From contig NZ_NBVR01000031.1 in the NCBI RefSeq assembly GCF_002607735.1, positions 124,001 through 188,000 on the forward strand: a stretch of 64,000 nt of DNA. Direction: 5' to 3'. The notes beneath the pieces are model-generated. The model saw nothing but the letters and a program-made list of their open reading frames with translations. It searched no databases and was not told the origin of the DNA. A program made the position numbers and the translations under genes. Numbering within the stretch: the stretch's first letter is position 1; each line of letters begins with the position of its first letter. This stretch comes from Proteus alimentorum. GTDB taxonomy: Bacteria; Pseudomonadota; Gammaproteobacteria; Enterobacterales; Enterobacteriaceae. This document shows, piece after piece, positions 42,017 through 51,089 of the stretch.

Positions 42017-42132
42017 TTTTATCCTTTGTGGTTGGTTTGTCATCGCCATCTTAAAAAAGGAGAAAAATGTAATCAATATTCTTTATTATCAATAAACTAT
42101 TACTTTTTATTGATATCAATAAGAGGTAATAA

Positions 42133-43419
42133 TTAATTTCTAAGCGTACTGTTTAAACGTAATGCAATTAAAAGCGCAATGGTCATTAATAGGGCGATAA
42201 ATAATCCTACACCAAGCCAACCGAAACTCACCCAGAATAATCCACCCACGGTACCTGCAAGGCTAGATCCCGCATAGTAAGTAAAAAGATAAAGTGAAGA
42301 AGCTTGGGCTCTTCCTCGTTTAGCGCGACGGCCAACCCAACTACTTGCGACCGCATGTGCAGCAAAGAAACCTGTCGTTAAGATCAGCATGCCAATAAAA
42401 ATAATAGGCAGTGATTCAATCAAGGTAATCAATATGCCAATTAACATCATTAAAATCCCAGCAATAAAAACTCTGCCTAAACCATATTTAGTGGTTAATA
42501 AGCCCGCTTTAGATGCGCTATAAGTGCCACTTAAATAGACAATAGAAATCAGGCCTACTGTGGTTTGACTTAATAAATAAGGGGCATCTAATAAGCGATA
42601 GCCAATATAGTTAAATAAAGTAACAAAACCGCCCATTAATAAACCACCTTCAATAAATAATAAAGGCAGTCCTTTATCTCTAAAATGCAATTTAGTGGTA
42701 ATAAGAAGATTACGAGGTTTTAATGCTGTCGGTCTAAAGTGCTGTGAAGCAGGTAATATCTTCCAAAAAGTTATCGCAGCGAAAAGGGCAAATATACCTA
42801 GAATAACAACGGATAAACGCCAAGAATAATAATCACTTAATACTCCTGTAATAACGCGTCCACTCATTCCTCCAATAGAGTTCCCGCTAATATACAAACC
42901 CATTGATAATGCAAGATAAGCAGGGTGAATTTCTTCACTTAAATACGTCATTGCTACTGCTGCAACGCCACTTAATGAAAGTCCAACTAAAGCTCGTGTA
43001 ATTAAAATACCTGTCCAGCTATTCATAGTCGCACTTAGTAATGTAAAGAATGCGGCACAAAATAGGGCAATTACCATGACATTTTTACGACCAAAGGCAT
43101 CTGATAGAGGGCCAGTGATTAATAATCCACATGCCATTAAAGCGGTTGAAAGTGAAAGCGCTAAACTACTGGTTGCAGGGCTAACGGAAAATTCGTTAGA
43201 TAACACCGGCAGTATGGGTTGCACAAAATAGAGCAAGGCGAATGTCGCTAAACCAACCATAAAAAATGACACTGTCACTTTTATATACAGTGCATCATCA
43301 CGCTGAATATAATGTTTAGGGTTAGATTGGCGATGAGCAGGCTTTTCTATACTTGATGTATTGTCTGAAATATCAGTGCCTAAACTCATACTTTTACTGT
43401 CTATTTCGTGAGTGTCCAT
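42133..43419 (-). CDS. ynfM: MFS transporter YnfM
   Basis: A 428-residue major facilitator with twelve predicted helices after a 45-residue hydrophilic N-terminus. It matches E. coli YnfM: LATFALLYFVQPILPVL, the motif GPLSDAFGRKNVMV after helix 2, and MTYLSEEIHPAYLALSMGLYISGNSIGGMSGR written in part. E. coli YnfM has been linked to arabinose and other efflux; substrate here is not known. It is divergent from its likely regulator ynfL. Confidence 0.9.
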   Translation of the reverse strand: MDTHEIDSKSMSLGTDISDNTSSIEKPAHRQSNPKHYIQRDDALYIKVTVSFFMVGLATFALLYFVQPILPVLSNEFSVSPATSSLALSLSTALMACGLLITGPLSDAFGRKNVMVIALFCAAFFTLLSATMNSWTGILITRALVGLSLSGVAAVAMTYLSEEIHPAYLALSMGLYISGNSIGGMSGRVITGVLSDYYSWRLSVVILGIFALFAAITFWKILPASQHFRPTALKPRNLLITTKLHFRDKGLPLLFIEGGLLMGGFVTLFNYIGYRLLDAPYLLSQTTVGLISIVYLSGTYSASKAGLLTTKYGLGRVFIAGILMMLIGILITLIESLPIIFIGMLILTTGFFAAHAVASSWVGRRAKRGRAQASSLYLFTYYAGSSLAGTVGGLFWVSFGWLGVGLFIALLMTIALLIALRLNSTLRN

Positions 43420-43544
43420 ATTGATTAAACTTCCATTACTTAAATTTGATTTATGTCAATGTTAGAAATATTTGATTTTTTTGTCTAATATATTAATCAT
43501 TAGAAATAAGACTTTTAAAGTATCAATGACAATATGAGAGAAAT

Positions 43545-44459
43545 ATGAATATTGAACTTAGGCATTTACGTTACTTTATTGCTGTTGCAGAAGAGCTTCA
43601 CTTTGGTAAAGCAGCAGAAAGATTGAATATTTCTCAGCCCCCGTTAAGCCAACAAATACAAGCACTTGAAAGCGAAATAGGCGCTAAACTCTTAGAGCGA
43701 ACTAACCGTTCCGTTTCGTTAACTCCTGCAGGACAAATGTTTTTAAAAGAGTCGTATCAAATTATGGCGCAGGTCAACGCAGCTGCAACGCGCGCCGCTA
43801 GAATGGAAAAAGGTGAATTAGGTGAAATTTCAATTGGTTTTACCTCAACGACACCTTTTATGCATTTAGTTACCTTGAGTTTGCGACAGTTTAGAGAAAA
43901 TTACCCGGAAGTTGGTATTCATATGCACCAAATGAATACAAAACAACAAATATCGCCGCTACTGACGGGGCGTATTGATCTTGGGATCATGCGAAATACG
44001 ACATTACCCGAAAATTTGCACCACCAGCTATTGTTTCGTGAGCCTTTTATTTTAGCGGTTTATGAAGGACATCCTCTACTTGCTTACAAAGAAACGGGAG
44101 TCAATATTCAAGATATCGGGCAATATCCTTTTGTTTTCTTTGAAAGAGATGTCGGTACGGCACTTTATGATGAGATTATTCAGCTGCTTAGCTTGTCAGG
44201 AATTACACCAACTATTGCACAAGAAGCGGGTGAAGCCATGACAATTTTAGGGCTAGTTGCAGCAGGGCTTGGTATTTCCATTGTGACAAAATCATTTACA
44301 CGAATGAAAGTCGATGGGGTGCATTATCTACACTTTGCAAATTCTCAGGCGTTCTCTGAAGTTTGGTTAGTTTCACATAATAAACGTGCTATTCCTGCGG
44401 CGGCGAATCGATTAACGCAATTGCTGTTGAAAAATATCTTAGATCACCAAAAATATTGA
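43545..44459 (+). CDS. ynfL: LysR-type regulator YnfL
   Basis: A 304-residue LysR-type regulator with an N-terminal helix-turn-helix (LHFGKAAERLNISQPPLSQQIQ, about residues 18-40, shown in part) and a substrate-binding domain beginning GEISIGFTSTTPF. It is divergent from ynfM with a 125-base spacer, the same pairing as in E. coli, and so probably controls that gene. Confidence 0.9.
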   Translation: MNIELRHLRYFIAVAEELHFGKAAERLNISQPPLSQQIQALESEIGAKLLERTNRSVSLTPAGQMFLKESYQIMAQVNAAATRAARMEKGELGEISIGFTSTTPFMHLVTLSLRQFRENYPEVGIHMHQMNTKQQISPLLTGRIDLGIMRNTTLPENLHHQLLFREPFILAVYEGHPLLAYKETGVNIQDIGQYPFVFFERDVGTALYDEIIQLLSLSGITPTIAQEAGEAMTILGLVAAGLGISIVTKSFTRMKVDGVHYLHFANSQAFSEVWLVSHNKRAIPAAANRLTQLLLKNILDHQKY

Positions 44460-44587
44460 TTTATCTGTGTTTTTGATCACGCTTTTTATGTAAATATTGT
44501 ACAATTATCAAAAATTGACGACATAATCGGTAATGAATTATTTGGAGCCTCGAATTAATTATGGCTCTCTAATTAAGGATGCATTCA

Positions 44588-45799
44588 ATGGGGAACCAAC
44601 CTAGCCACATCGATCACGTAAAACAATTTAATCTTGGCACAGTCTTTCGCTTGATTGATGAACATGGTCCCATTTCTCGTATCTCATTGTCGAAAAAGGC
44701 AGAGCTTGCGCCAGCAAGTATTACTAAGATCACGCGAGAATTAGTTGAAGCGCATCTTATTCATGAAACGGAGTTCCCAGATGTGGGATTTCGTGGCCGA
44801 CCTGCTGTCGGATTAAAATTAGAAAGCCAAGGTTGGCAATTTCTTTGTATTCGTGTCAATAAGGGCAGTTTGCTTTTTAGTTTAAGAGAGTTAGATAGCA
44901 AACTGGTTACTGAAGATACATTCGATTTCCCTAAAGAATACAGCGATGATTTTCTTAATCACTTTTTAGTTGCAATCGATAAATTCTTCGAGCGTTATCA
45001 ATCTCATGTTGAAAGACTGACAGCAATTAGCATTACAATGAATGCCATTGTTGATCCCATTAGTGGCGTTATTTATAGCTCACCTTATTATGATATTAAA
45101 GATATTCCACTTGCCGAAAAAATACATGCAAAAACAGGTGTTTCTGTATTTTTACAACATAGCGTAACCGCATGGACAATGGCCGAATCTTTATATGGTG
45201 CAGCAAAAAACAATTCAGACGTTCTGCAAATTGTTATCGATGATATTGTTGGTGCTGGCGTGATAAGCAATGGAAAAACATTACATTCTAACAGTCATAG
45301 CGCCATTGAAATTGGACATACTAAAGTTATCGATTCTCAAAATAACTGTTATTGCGGGGCAAAAGGGTGTTTAGAAACAGAAATTGCTATTCCTCAATTA
45401 ATCAAGAAAGCCCAATTATTAGCTCAAGAAGATCCCACTTCGTTGCTAAACAAATATCCTATTACCGTTGAGACATTGTGTGATGCGATATTAGTTGGTG
45501 ATAAACCCGCGCTTGAAATTGTTAATTTAGTCGCTCAGCGATTAGGTTTTATTTTGGCTGTAATGATTAATATCTTTAATCCGCAAAAAATATTAATTGG
45601 TTCACCGCTTTGTCGAGCTAAATCCATTCTTTTTCCTTTGATCTTGGATCAGGTTCAACATCATGTTATGCCTCGTTATGCACAGTCTTTACTTATTGAA
45701 GAAACGGAGTTAAGAAATAAAGGAACATTGCCTGCGGCTTCGCTTGTAAAAGAAGCTCTCTACAATGGCTCTTTGTTAATTGAATTAATGCAAGGCTAA
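44588..45799 (+). CDS. mlc: ROK-family repressor Mlc
   Basis: The 403-residue protein has an N-terminal winged helix (SLSKKAELAPASITKITRE) and a ROK domain with the zinc motif CYCGAKGCLE (C254, C256, C261). The C-terminal amphipathic NGSLLIELMQG is the conserved end that binds the glucose transporter EIICB in E. coli. It represses PTS and sugar genes in absence of glucose. ATG 44588 is chosen because AAGGA lies eight bases upstream; the ATG at 44579 overlaps that site. Confidence 0.94.
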   Translation: MGNQPSHIDHVKQFNLGTVFRLIDEHGPISRISLSKKAELAPASITKITRELVEAHLIHETEFPDVGFRGRPAVGLKLESQGWQFLCIRVNKGSLLFSLRELDSKLVTEDTFDFPKEYSDDFLNHFLVAIDKFFERYQSHVERLTAISITMNAIVDPISGVIYSSPYYDIKDIPLAEKIHAKTGVSVFLQHSVTAWTMAESLYGAAKNNSDVLQIVIDDIVGAGVISNGKTLHSNSHSAIEIGHTKVIDSQNNCYCGAKGCLETEIAIPQLIKKAQLLAQEDPTSLLNKYPITVETLCDAILVGDKPALEIVNLVAQRLGFILAVMINIFNPQKILIGSPLCRAKSILFPLILDQVQHHVMPRYAQSLLIEETELRNKGTLPAASLVKEALYNGSLLIELMQG

Positions 45800-45995
45800 A
45801 TTAAGCCAAATAAAACGTAAAAAAACTGTTTTATAAGCGTAAATGCCTCAATTGATCATTAACGAATTCTCTATTTTGGGGCAATTAACTAAAAAATTGA
45901 GCTACCTCAAGCCACCAGAAACAGTGTTACCCTAAACTCTAATCTCTGTCATTTTTTATGAACCTGATTTATCTGTCATAACGGAAGTAAATTAT

Positions 45996-46667
45996 ATGTT
46001 AACACGCTTTTTTGTTACGGGGACAGATACCAACGTGGGTAAAACTGTTGTAACCCGAGCACTTCTTCAGTCATTAAATCGTGGCGGGTCAACGGCAGTG
46101 GGTTATAAGCCTATTGCAACAGAATTGCATGAAACAGCTGATGGTGAACGTAATCGTGATGCTATGATTATTCATAATTCATCGCCAGTTGAAGTTCGCT
46201 ACGACGAAATTAATCCTATTTTGCTTGATAATTGTTATGTTAGCGAAAATGAAATTGATTTTAATAAGATTTCAAATGAGCTCGATAATTTAAGTAAAAA
46301 AGCAGAGTGTGTTGTCATTGAGGGTAATGGTGGTTGGCGTTATCTTCTTGATGATAATACCTTTTATTCTGATTGGGTGGTGAAAGAACAAATCCCAGTT
46401 GTTTTGGTTGTGGGTATTCAACCAGGCTGTGTCAATCACTCAATATTAACAGCACAATCTATTATTAACGATGGTGTAAAATTAGTAGGTTGGGTTGCAA
46501 ACAGAATAAATCCAGGATTACCTTATTACGCGAAAATTGTGGAAAGGCTGTCTCAGCATATTCCTGCGCCGCTGATTGGTGAAATCCCGTATTTATTACG
46601 TCCTGAAGAACGTGATCTCTCTTGTTACCTCGATTTAAGTCAGTTGGAAATCGCTGTACCAGCTTAA
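45996..46667 (+). CDS. bioD: Dethiobiotin synthetase, second type (YnfK/BioD2)
   Basis: A 223-residue P-loop enzyme. The nucleotide motif GTDTNVGKTVVTRAL lies at residues 8-22; VGYKPIATE and EGNGGW follow. It closes the ureido ring of biotin's precursor. The E. coli locus next to mlc holds the paralogue YnfK (BioD2), and the position here suggests the same form. No bio operon genes are adjacent. Confidence 0.9.
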   Translation: MLTRFFVTGTDTNVGKTVVTRALLQSLNRGGSTAVGYKPIATELHETADGERNRDAMIIHNSSPVEVRYDEINPILLDNCYVSENEIDFNKISNELDNLSKKAECVVIEGNGGWRYLLDDNTFYSDWVVKEQIPVVLVVGIQPGCVNHSILTAQSIINDGVKLVGWVANRINPGLPYYAKIVERLSQHIPAPLIGEIPYLLRPEERDLSCYLDLSQLEIAVPA

Positions 46668-46889
46668 GAGAGAATATAAATAAGTAACGAAGTGGATTGC
46701 TATCTGTTTTTAAACGATACCAAACTTGTTACTTTTAAACGCCTGATGAATAAATTCATTGGGTGTTTTTGTTTTTTCTGATTTAGCCTCAAGTATTACT
46801 AATGATAAAAACAGCACACAAAATTAAGGCTAAATAAGATAAAATACTGATAAATCAAAAGAGTAGTCATTGATAAACCGCAGAAAAAG

Positions 46890-46919
46890 AAAAAGGGCGC
46901 AATGTTAGCGCCCTTTTTT
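46890..46919. terminator. Bidirectional terminator between bioD and ynfD
   Basis: AAGGGCGC / GCGCCCTT stem with A-rich left flank and T6 on the right, between two convergent genes. Confidence 0.8.
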
Positions 46920-46946
46920 AATCACATGATTTTATCAACTTATAGA

Positions 46947-47183
46947 TTAATGACGAGTATAGATGATTTTCTTGCTATCATTTTCGCAAGTTCCGACAAC
47001 TTTACCTTCTGTTTGTGCAACTTGGTCGTTTTCAACGACAGTTAAGGTAAAGTTAGCGGCTGGCACACCATTATTAACGATTTTTTGTTGAATAGACTCA
47101 ACGACTTCATCACACCCCGCGTTTGCGGCTAAAGGTGCAAACGCAACCAGTGTGGCCATTACTGCAAATACATATTTTTTCAT
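46947..47183 (-). CDS. ynfD: YnfD-like DUF1161 secreted protein
   Basis: A 78-residue precursor with signal peptide MKKYVFAVMATLVAFAPLAA-NA. The mature part CDEVVESIQQKIVNNGV and VGTCENDSKKIIYTR fits the DUF1161 family with its two cysteines. ATG at 47183 is chosen because AGGAGAG precedes it; a longer start at 47219 lacks a signal peptide. It is near ynfB, as in E. coli. Confidence 0.85.
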   Translation of the reverse strand: MKKYVFAVMATLVAFAPLAANAGCDEVVESIQQKIVNNGVPAANFTLTVVENDQVAQTEGKVVGTCENDSKKIIYTRH

Positions 47184-47236
47184 ATCATTCTCTCCTTGTT
47201 TTATGGAGTAAAACATCACTGTTTTACACTATTTTC

Positions 47237-47593
47237 TTACGGGTTAACAGGGCGACCTGTATTACTGTCTAAACAACGACGCGTTTCAGGCTCCCAATAT
47301 GCATAGATATTCGCGCTTTTCAGACAAGCATCTCGCTCATCAATGGCTTTATCTATTTTATTAAATTCGATTTTTTCCCGTTGATTGACTTGGGTACGAA
47401 GCTCGCGTTTTTGATCCCAGTCTTCTTTCATTTGTCGAGCTTGTTCTTTATCTAAGACATTGTCATAGCCATCGCCATTAATGGTTACATTCGTTGAAGC
47501 GGCAACAGAAGAAAAAGAAGACACTGATAAACCAAGAAATAAGGAGAACACCATGGTTCTGATGACTTGTTTCTTAGTTAGTGTGTTTATCAT
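47237..47593 (-). CDS. ynfB: YnfB, DUF1283 periplasmic protein
   Basis: A 118-residue secreted protein. The signal peptide ends around SSVAAS; the mature part is charged and ends [20 protein letters not shown] plus [10 protein letters not shown], matching E. coli YnfB. Function unknown. It is 53 bases upstream of ynfD on the same strand. Confidence 0.88.
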   Translation of the reverse strand: MINTLTKKQVIRTMVFSLFLGLSVSSFSSVAASTNVTINGDGYDNVLDKEQARQMKEDWDQKRELRTQVNQREKIEFNKIDKAIDERDACLKSANIYAYWEPETRRCLDSNTGRPVNP

Positions 47594-47693
47594 GGTTGCG
47601 ATCCTCTAAAGTTATGTAGCTATTGCTTTCAATGACTATTATATCTTAATAATTATAGCTGATACCTTAATAAAAAATGCGTTTTCAGTGCGT

Positions 47694-48443
47694 TTAGTTT
47701 TGACGATGCACACTTAACCCTGCAAATGACTGACTCACAGGCATCATTTCTAGGGTGTTAATATTTACATGAGCAGGTAATGTTGCTGTCCAATATACCG
47801 CTTCTGCTACATCTTCAGGTGTTAATGCATTTGCATTAGCATAAGTTTGCTCAACTTTATCACTATCACCTTTAAAACGAACTAATGAAAACTCTGTACC
47901 TCCAACAAGTCCTGGCTCAATATCGGTCACTCGGACTTTTTTACCTTGGAGATCAGCTCGCAATCCTAAACTGAATTGCTTAACAAACGCTTTCGTCGCG
48001 CCATAAACATTCCCCCCCATATAAGGCCAAGAAGCTGCTGTTGAGCTGATATTAATTACATGACCCTTGTTTCTTTCGACCATAAAAGGAAGAATAGCGC
48101 GAGTGACATGAACCAGACCTTTATTATTTGTCTCGATCATGGTATCCCAGTCATCAAGGTTCGCTTTATCGGCGGTGTTTAAACCTAGCGCTAAACCTGC
48201 ATTATTGACTAACACATCAATTTCACGCCATTTTTCAGGTAATTGCGTGTAAATCTCACTGACTGCTTTTTTATCTGTAACATCTAACTGTAATGGATAA
48301 AATTGCTCACCGAGCTCTTTATGCAAATTATTAAGTTTATCCAAGCGACGAGCAGTACCAATAACTTTGTGTCCATGGCTGATAAAATGACGAGCAATGG
48401 CTTCACCAAAGCCAGCGGAAGCACCCGTGATAAAAATAATCAT
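47694..48443 (-). CDS. ydfG: NADP-dependent 3-hydroxy acid dehydrogenase YdfG
   Basis: A 249-residue short-chain dehydrogenase with TGASAGFGEAIA at the N-terminus, NNAGLALG, and the catalytic YGATK motif near residue 147. It matches E. coli YdfG, which oxidises serine, L-allo-threonine and 3-hydroxy acids and reduces malonic semialdehyde. It is preceded by an AGGG ribosome-binding site and stands as a single gene. Confidence 0.93.
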   Translation of the reverse strand: MIIFITGASAGFGEAIARHFISHGHKVIGTARRLDKLNNLHKELGEQFYPLQLDVTDKKAVSEIYTQLPEKWREIDVLVNNAGLALGLNTADKANLDDWDTMIETNNKGLVHVTRAILPFMVERNKGHVINISSTAASWPYMGGNVYGATKAFVKQFSLGLRADLQGKKVRVTDIEPGLVGGTEFSLVRFKGDSDKVEQTYANANALTPEDVAEAVYWTATLPAHVNINTLEMMPVSQSFAGLSVHRQN

Positions 48444-48693
48444 TTAATTACCCTCGATAGTTATAATAATTGAAAGTAAAAGGCTATCACTAGAAAGAGT
48501 CAAGTTTAAAAATCAGCTTTGTGATAAATCAGGTTAAAAACAAGATCCTTTTCTTATATGAAAGATTTTTATCTTTAAGAGTAACCTGTATTTTTGTTTT
48601 TAACTGACAGAAAAAGAGGCGGTTATTTCGTTATTTTTTTATTAAAAATAAGGTAGACAAAGATCAAGCTCGGTATCACAGTAAAGTTTAGTA

Positions 48694-48894
48694 TCACGGT
48701 AAAACGAATAAACTAAGTAAAAACATAGTGACAATAATAATGATGCTACCGATTGTAGCAATCGCCAGTGTGGGTGATAAAAGAAAACAGAAGTAACACA
48801 AAATAAAGGTTACTACGATATGAATTAAATCGCTAAACGACTTATATAAAACCACGGTGGTTTTTTTTAATTGAGAGATAAACGATTTGTTCAT
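48694..48894 (-). CDS. Small predicted membrane protein
   Basis: A 66-residue reading frame with a basic N-terminus and one long or two close hydrophobic segments (residues 24-65). Only a weak GGTG-type ribosome-binding site precedes the start. No family recognised, so it may not be expressed. Confidence 0.35.
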   Translation of the reverse strand: MNKSFISQLKKTTVVLYKSFSDLIHIVVTFILCYFCFLLSPTLAIATIGSIIIIVTMFLLSLFVLP

Positions 48895-48982
48895 GTCACA
48901 CCAAAATAAATGCAGATTATCTTAATGTAGCACGTTACTAGACTGAGCTAAAAAATATAAACTCAGCCTAGCAGAAGAATGG

Positions 48983-49204
48983 TTATTTTTTACCGACTTG
49001 ATGACCAATAACGCCACCTAAGACACCGCCACCAATGGTACCCAATGCGCTACCATCAGTTAAAATAGCACCACCGATAGCACCTGCGCCGGCTCCAATT
49101 GCTGTATTACGGTCGCGTTTTGTCATGCTAGAACAACCCGCAAGTGAAAAAAGCAGAACAGAAGCGACACACAGTGTTCCAATCTTTTTTAACGTGATAT
49201 TCAT
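48983..49204 (-). CDS. osmB: Osmotically inducible lipoprotein B
   Basis: A 73-residue lipoprotein. The signal peptide ends with the lipobox SLAGC; the mature part is a glycine-zipper domain (RDRNTAIGAGAGAIGGAIL, GGGVLGGVIGHQVGKK) that matches E. coli OsmB. ATG at 49204 is preceded by GGAG; longer starts break the signal peptide. An outer-membrane, stress-induced location is expected from the E. coli gene. In E. coli osmB lies near rnb, so it has moved. Confidence 0.9.
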   Translation of the reverse strand: MNITLKKIGTLCVASVLLFSLAGCSSMTKRDRNTAIGAGAGAIGGAILTDGSALGTIGGGVLGGVIGHQVGKK

Positions 49205-49433
49205 TTTTATAAACTCCGATATAAAGGGCAATGTAAAAATAAACCTATCGTATTTATACTAGGATCGGAATATTCGGGAACAATGGAGAGAAAACTCTTA
49301 AAATGAGTGAACATTCATAACATATATTTTAAATGCACTTAATCAAAATAAATTTTATTATCTATATTATTATTTGATGCTCAGGAAAAAGCATCAATGT
49401 AATTATGACATTTATATGAGTTAATGTAAAAAT

Positions 49434-50420
49434 ATGATATTGATAAATAAACTAAAAACACTCTCTTCACAATTTGCCTCGGGCTATTTTGGTGTTGTAT
49501 TAGGGATGATTGGTACAGGAATGGCATGGCGCTATGCAGCAAAAGAGCACAACTATCCGTCTTATATTGGTGAAATATTTATTGGTATCGGTTGCTTGGT
49601 CTGGTTAACGCTTACGTTATTCTTACTAAATAAATGGTTATTTCATCGACAAGCTATTCTCGATGAAATTAAACATCCAGTTGCCAGTGGATTTACGAGT
49701 TTATTTCCGGCAACAACAGTTTTAGTATCGATAGGGCTAAGCCCATATTTACCCTTATTTTCTCTAGTATTGTTTAGCATTGGTGCAATTGCTCAGCTGG
49801 GATATGCCAGTTGGTTGATTGGTTATCAATGGAAGGGCGAATACCCTAAAATGGCGACGACACCAGTCTTATATTTACCCACAGTCGCGAATAATTTTAT
49901 CTGTACTATGGCATGTGGTGCATTGGGTTTTAATGATCTGGGAACTTTATTTTTTGGTGCCGGTGTATTTTCTTGGTTAAGTTTAGAACCTGCTATTTTA
50001 AAAAGGATACGCAGCGAAGGATTAATGGATGAAAAATCACGGCTATCATTTGGTATTCAATTAGCACCCGCTTTAGTTGCTTGTAGCGCTTATTTGGCTA
50101 TCAACGATAATCATATTGATTTCTTTGCTAAAATGTTATTAGGCTATGGTATTTTACAACTTCTATTTATGGTAAGATTAATTCCTTGGTTTGTTAAACA
50201 GCCTTTTTCATTACCCTTTTGGAGTTTCTCTTTTGGTGTATCTGCCTTGGCAAAAGCCTCATTAAATATGAGTATGACATCTAATAGCCATTTTATGCAG
50301 TTACTCTCAACAACACTATTTATCTTTGCTAATTTAATTATCTTATTACTGATTTGGCATTCATTATTATGGTTTTTTAGAGGGCTAAAACAATTATGTT
50401 GTCCATCTAAAACACTTTAA
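49434..50420 (+). CDS. tehA: TehA-type transporter (tellurite resistance/dicarboxylate TDT family)
   Basis: A 328-residue protein with ten predicted helices. It matches E. coli TehA in SGYFGVVLGMIGTGMAWRYA, SLFPATTVLVSIGL, LYLPTVANNFICTMACGALG and FSWLSLEPAIL. TehA is a SLAC1-like channel of the tellurite-resistance/dicarboxylate family. No tehB follows. The next gene on the other strand is unrelated. Confidence 0.92.
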   Translation: MILINKLKTLSSQFASGYFGVVLGMIGTGMAWRYAAKEHNYPSYIGEIFIGIGCLVWLTLTLFLLNKWLFHRQAILDEIKHPVASGFTSLFPATTVLVSIGLSPYLPLFSLVLFSIGAIAQLGYASWLIGYQWKGEYPKMATTPVLYLPTVANNFICTMACGALGFNDLGTLFFGAGVFSWLSLEPAILKRIRSEGLMDEKSRLSFGIQLAPALVACSAYLAINDNHIDFFAKMLLGYGILQLLFMVRLIPWFVKQPFSLPFWSFSFGVSALAKASLNMSMTSNSHFMQLLSTTLFIFANLIILLLIWHSLLWFFRGLKQLCCPSKTL

Positions 50421-50541
50421 ACGATAGAAAAACAGAGCCTAAGCAAGATTAAATAGATAAATACATATATAAATATCGGAAAAAAATAATAACCTATGAA
50501 AATAATTTAGAGTGAATATAAAAAAGATATCTAAGTATTAA

Positions 50542-50952
50542 TTATTCCCTATAATTTTTTATCTGATAAATAAAATAGCCTATTGCCAACGGAATAATAA
50601 ATGGAATAATTAAGATAATGTAAAATATTAATCCACTTCTAATGTCTGGACCATTGATATACTCATCAAAAGTATACTTTGAGAAATAGCGAAGTAGTAT
50701 ATTATCACTGCATTTTTTAGCAAATGGAAATAAAGGAGTACAAAGGCAAGCGTAAGTAATAATTAAAATAAATTTATTTCCATGATCACTTAATACATAA
50801 ATCAAAGGAATAAAAATAAAAAAACCAAGTAGTAATTTTCCTAAAAAATCCCAACTTTTTATAAAAAGACGAACAGGGTGATTTTTCTTTTTTTCCAATA
50901 AGTTTCGTTGTGTTATTTTTTCTTTTGTATGATTCTTGCCACTTTTACTCAT
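50542..50952 (-). CDS. Predicted membrane protein, possible colicin-E1-type immunity
   Basis: A 136-residue protein: a lysine-rich N-terminus, then three or four hydrophobic segments. The order SDHGNKFILIITYACLCTPLF, KKCSD..., and a final helix with IPLAIGYFIYQIKN resembles colicin E1-type immunity proteins, which have SD, LCP and AIPFG at matching spots. The similarity is remembered, not aligned. No colicin gene is near. It is AT-rich and has no E. coli counterpart here. Confidence 0.6.
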   Translation of the reverse strand: MSKSGKNHTKEKITQRNLLEKKKNHPVRLFIKSWDFLGKLLLGFFIFIPLIYVLSDHGNKFILIITYACLCTPLFPFAKKCSDNILLRYFSKYTFDEYINGPDIRSGLIFYIILIIPFIIPLAIGYFIYQIKNYRE

Positions 50953-51039
50953 TAAACTACCTTGTTAGAGTTAGCATTTATTTGTTATTTATACGTATTA
51001 TTATATTTGATGTGACAAAAGATGAAAAGACGTGATCTT

Positions 51040-51074
51040 AAATCCGCCAGTTGAATAACACCACTGACGGATTT
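51040..51074 (-). terminator. Hairpin after dhaT
   Basis: AAATCCG-CAGT arms pair with one mismatch; it begins 15 bases after the dhaT stop on the minus strand. The T-run is weak. Confidence 0.5.
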
Positions 51075-51089
51075 ATCATTTTGGAAAGA

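Noticed and set aside
46046..46054. TGTTGTAAC, a Ter-like core inside bioD
   Set aside because: Flanks do not match Ter (needs AGNATGTTGTAACTAAA); the bases after are CCGAG. It codes for conserved P-loop region residues.
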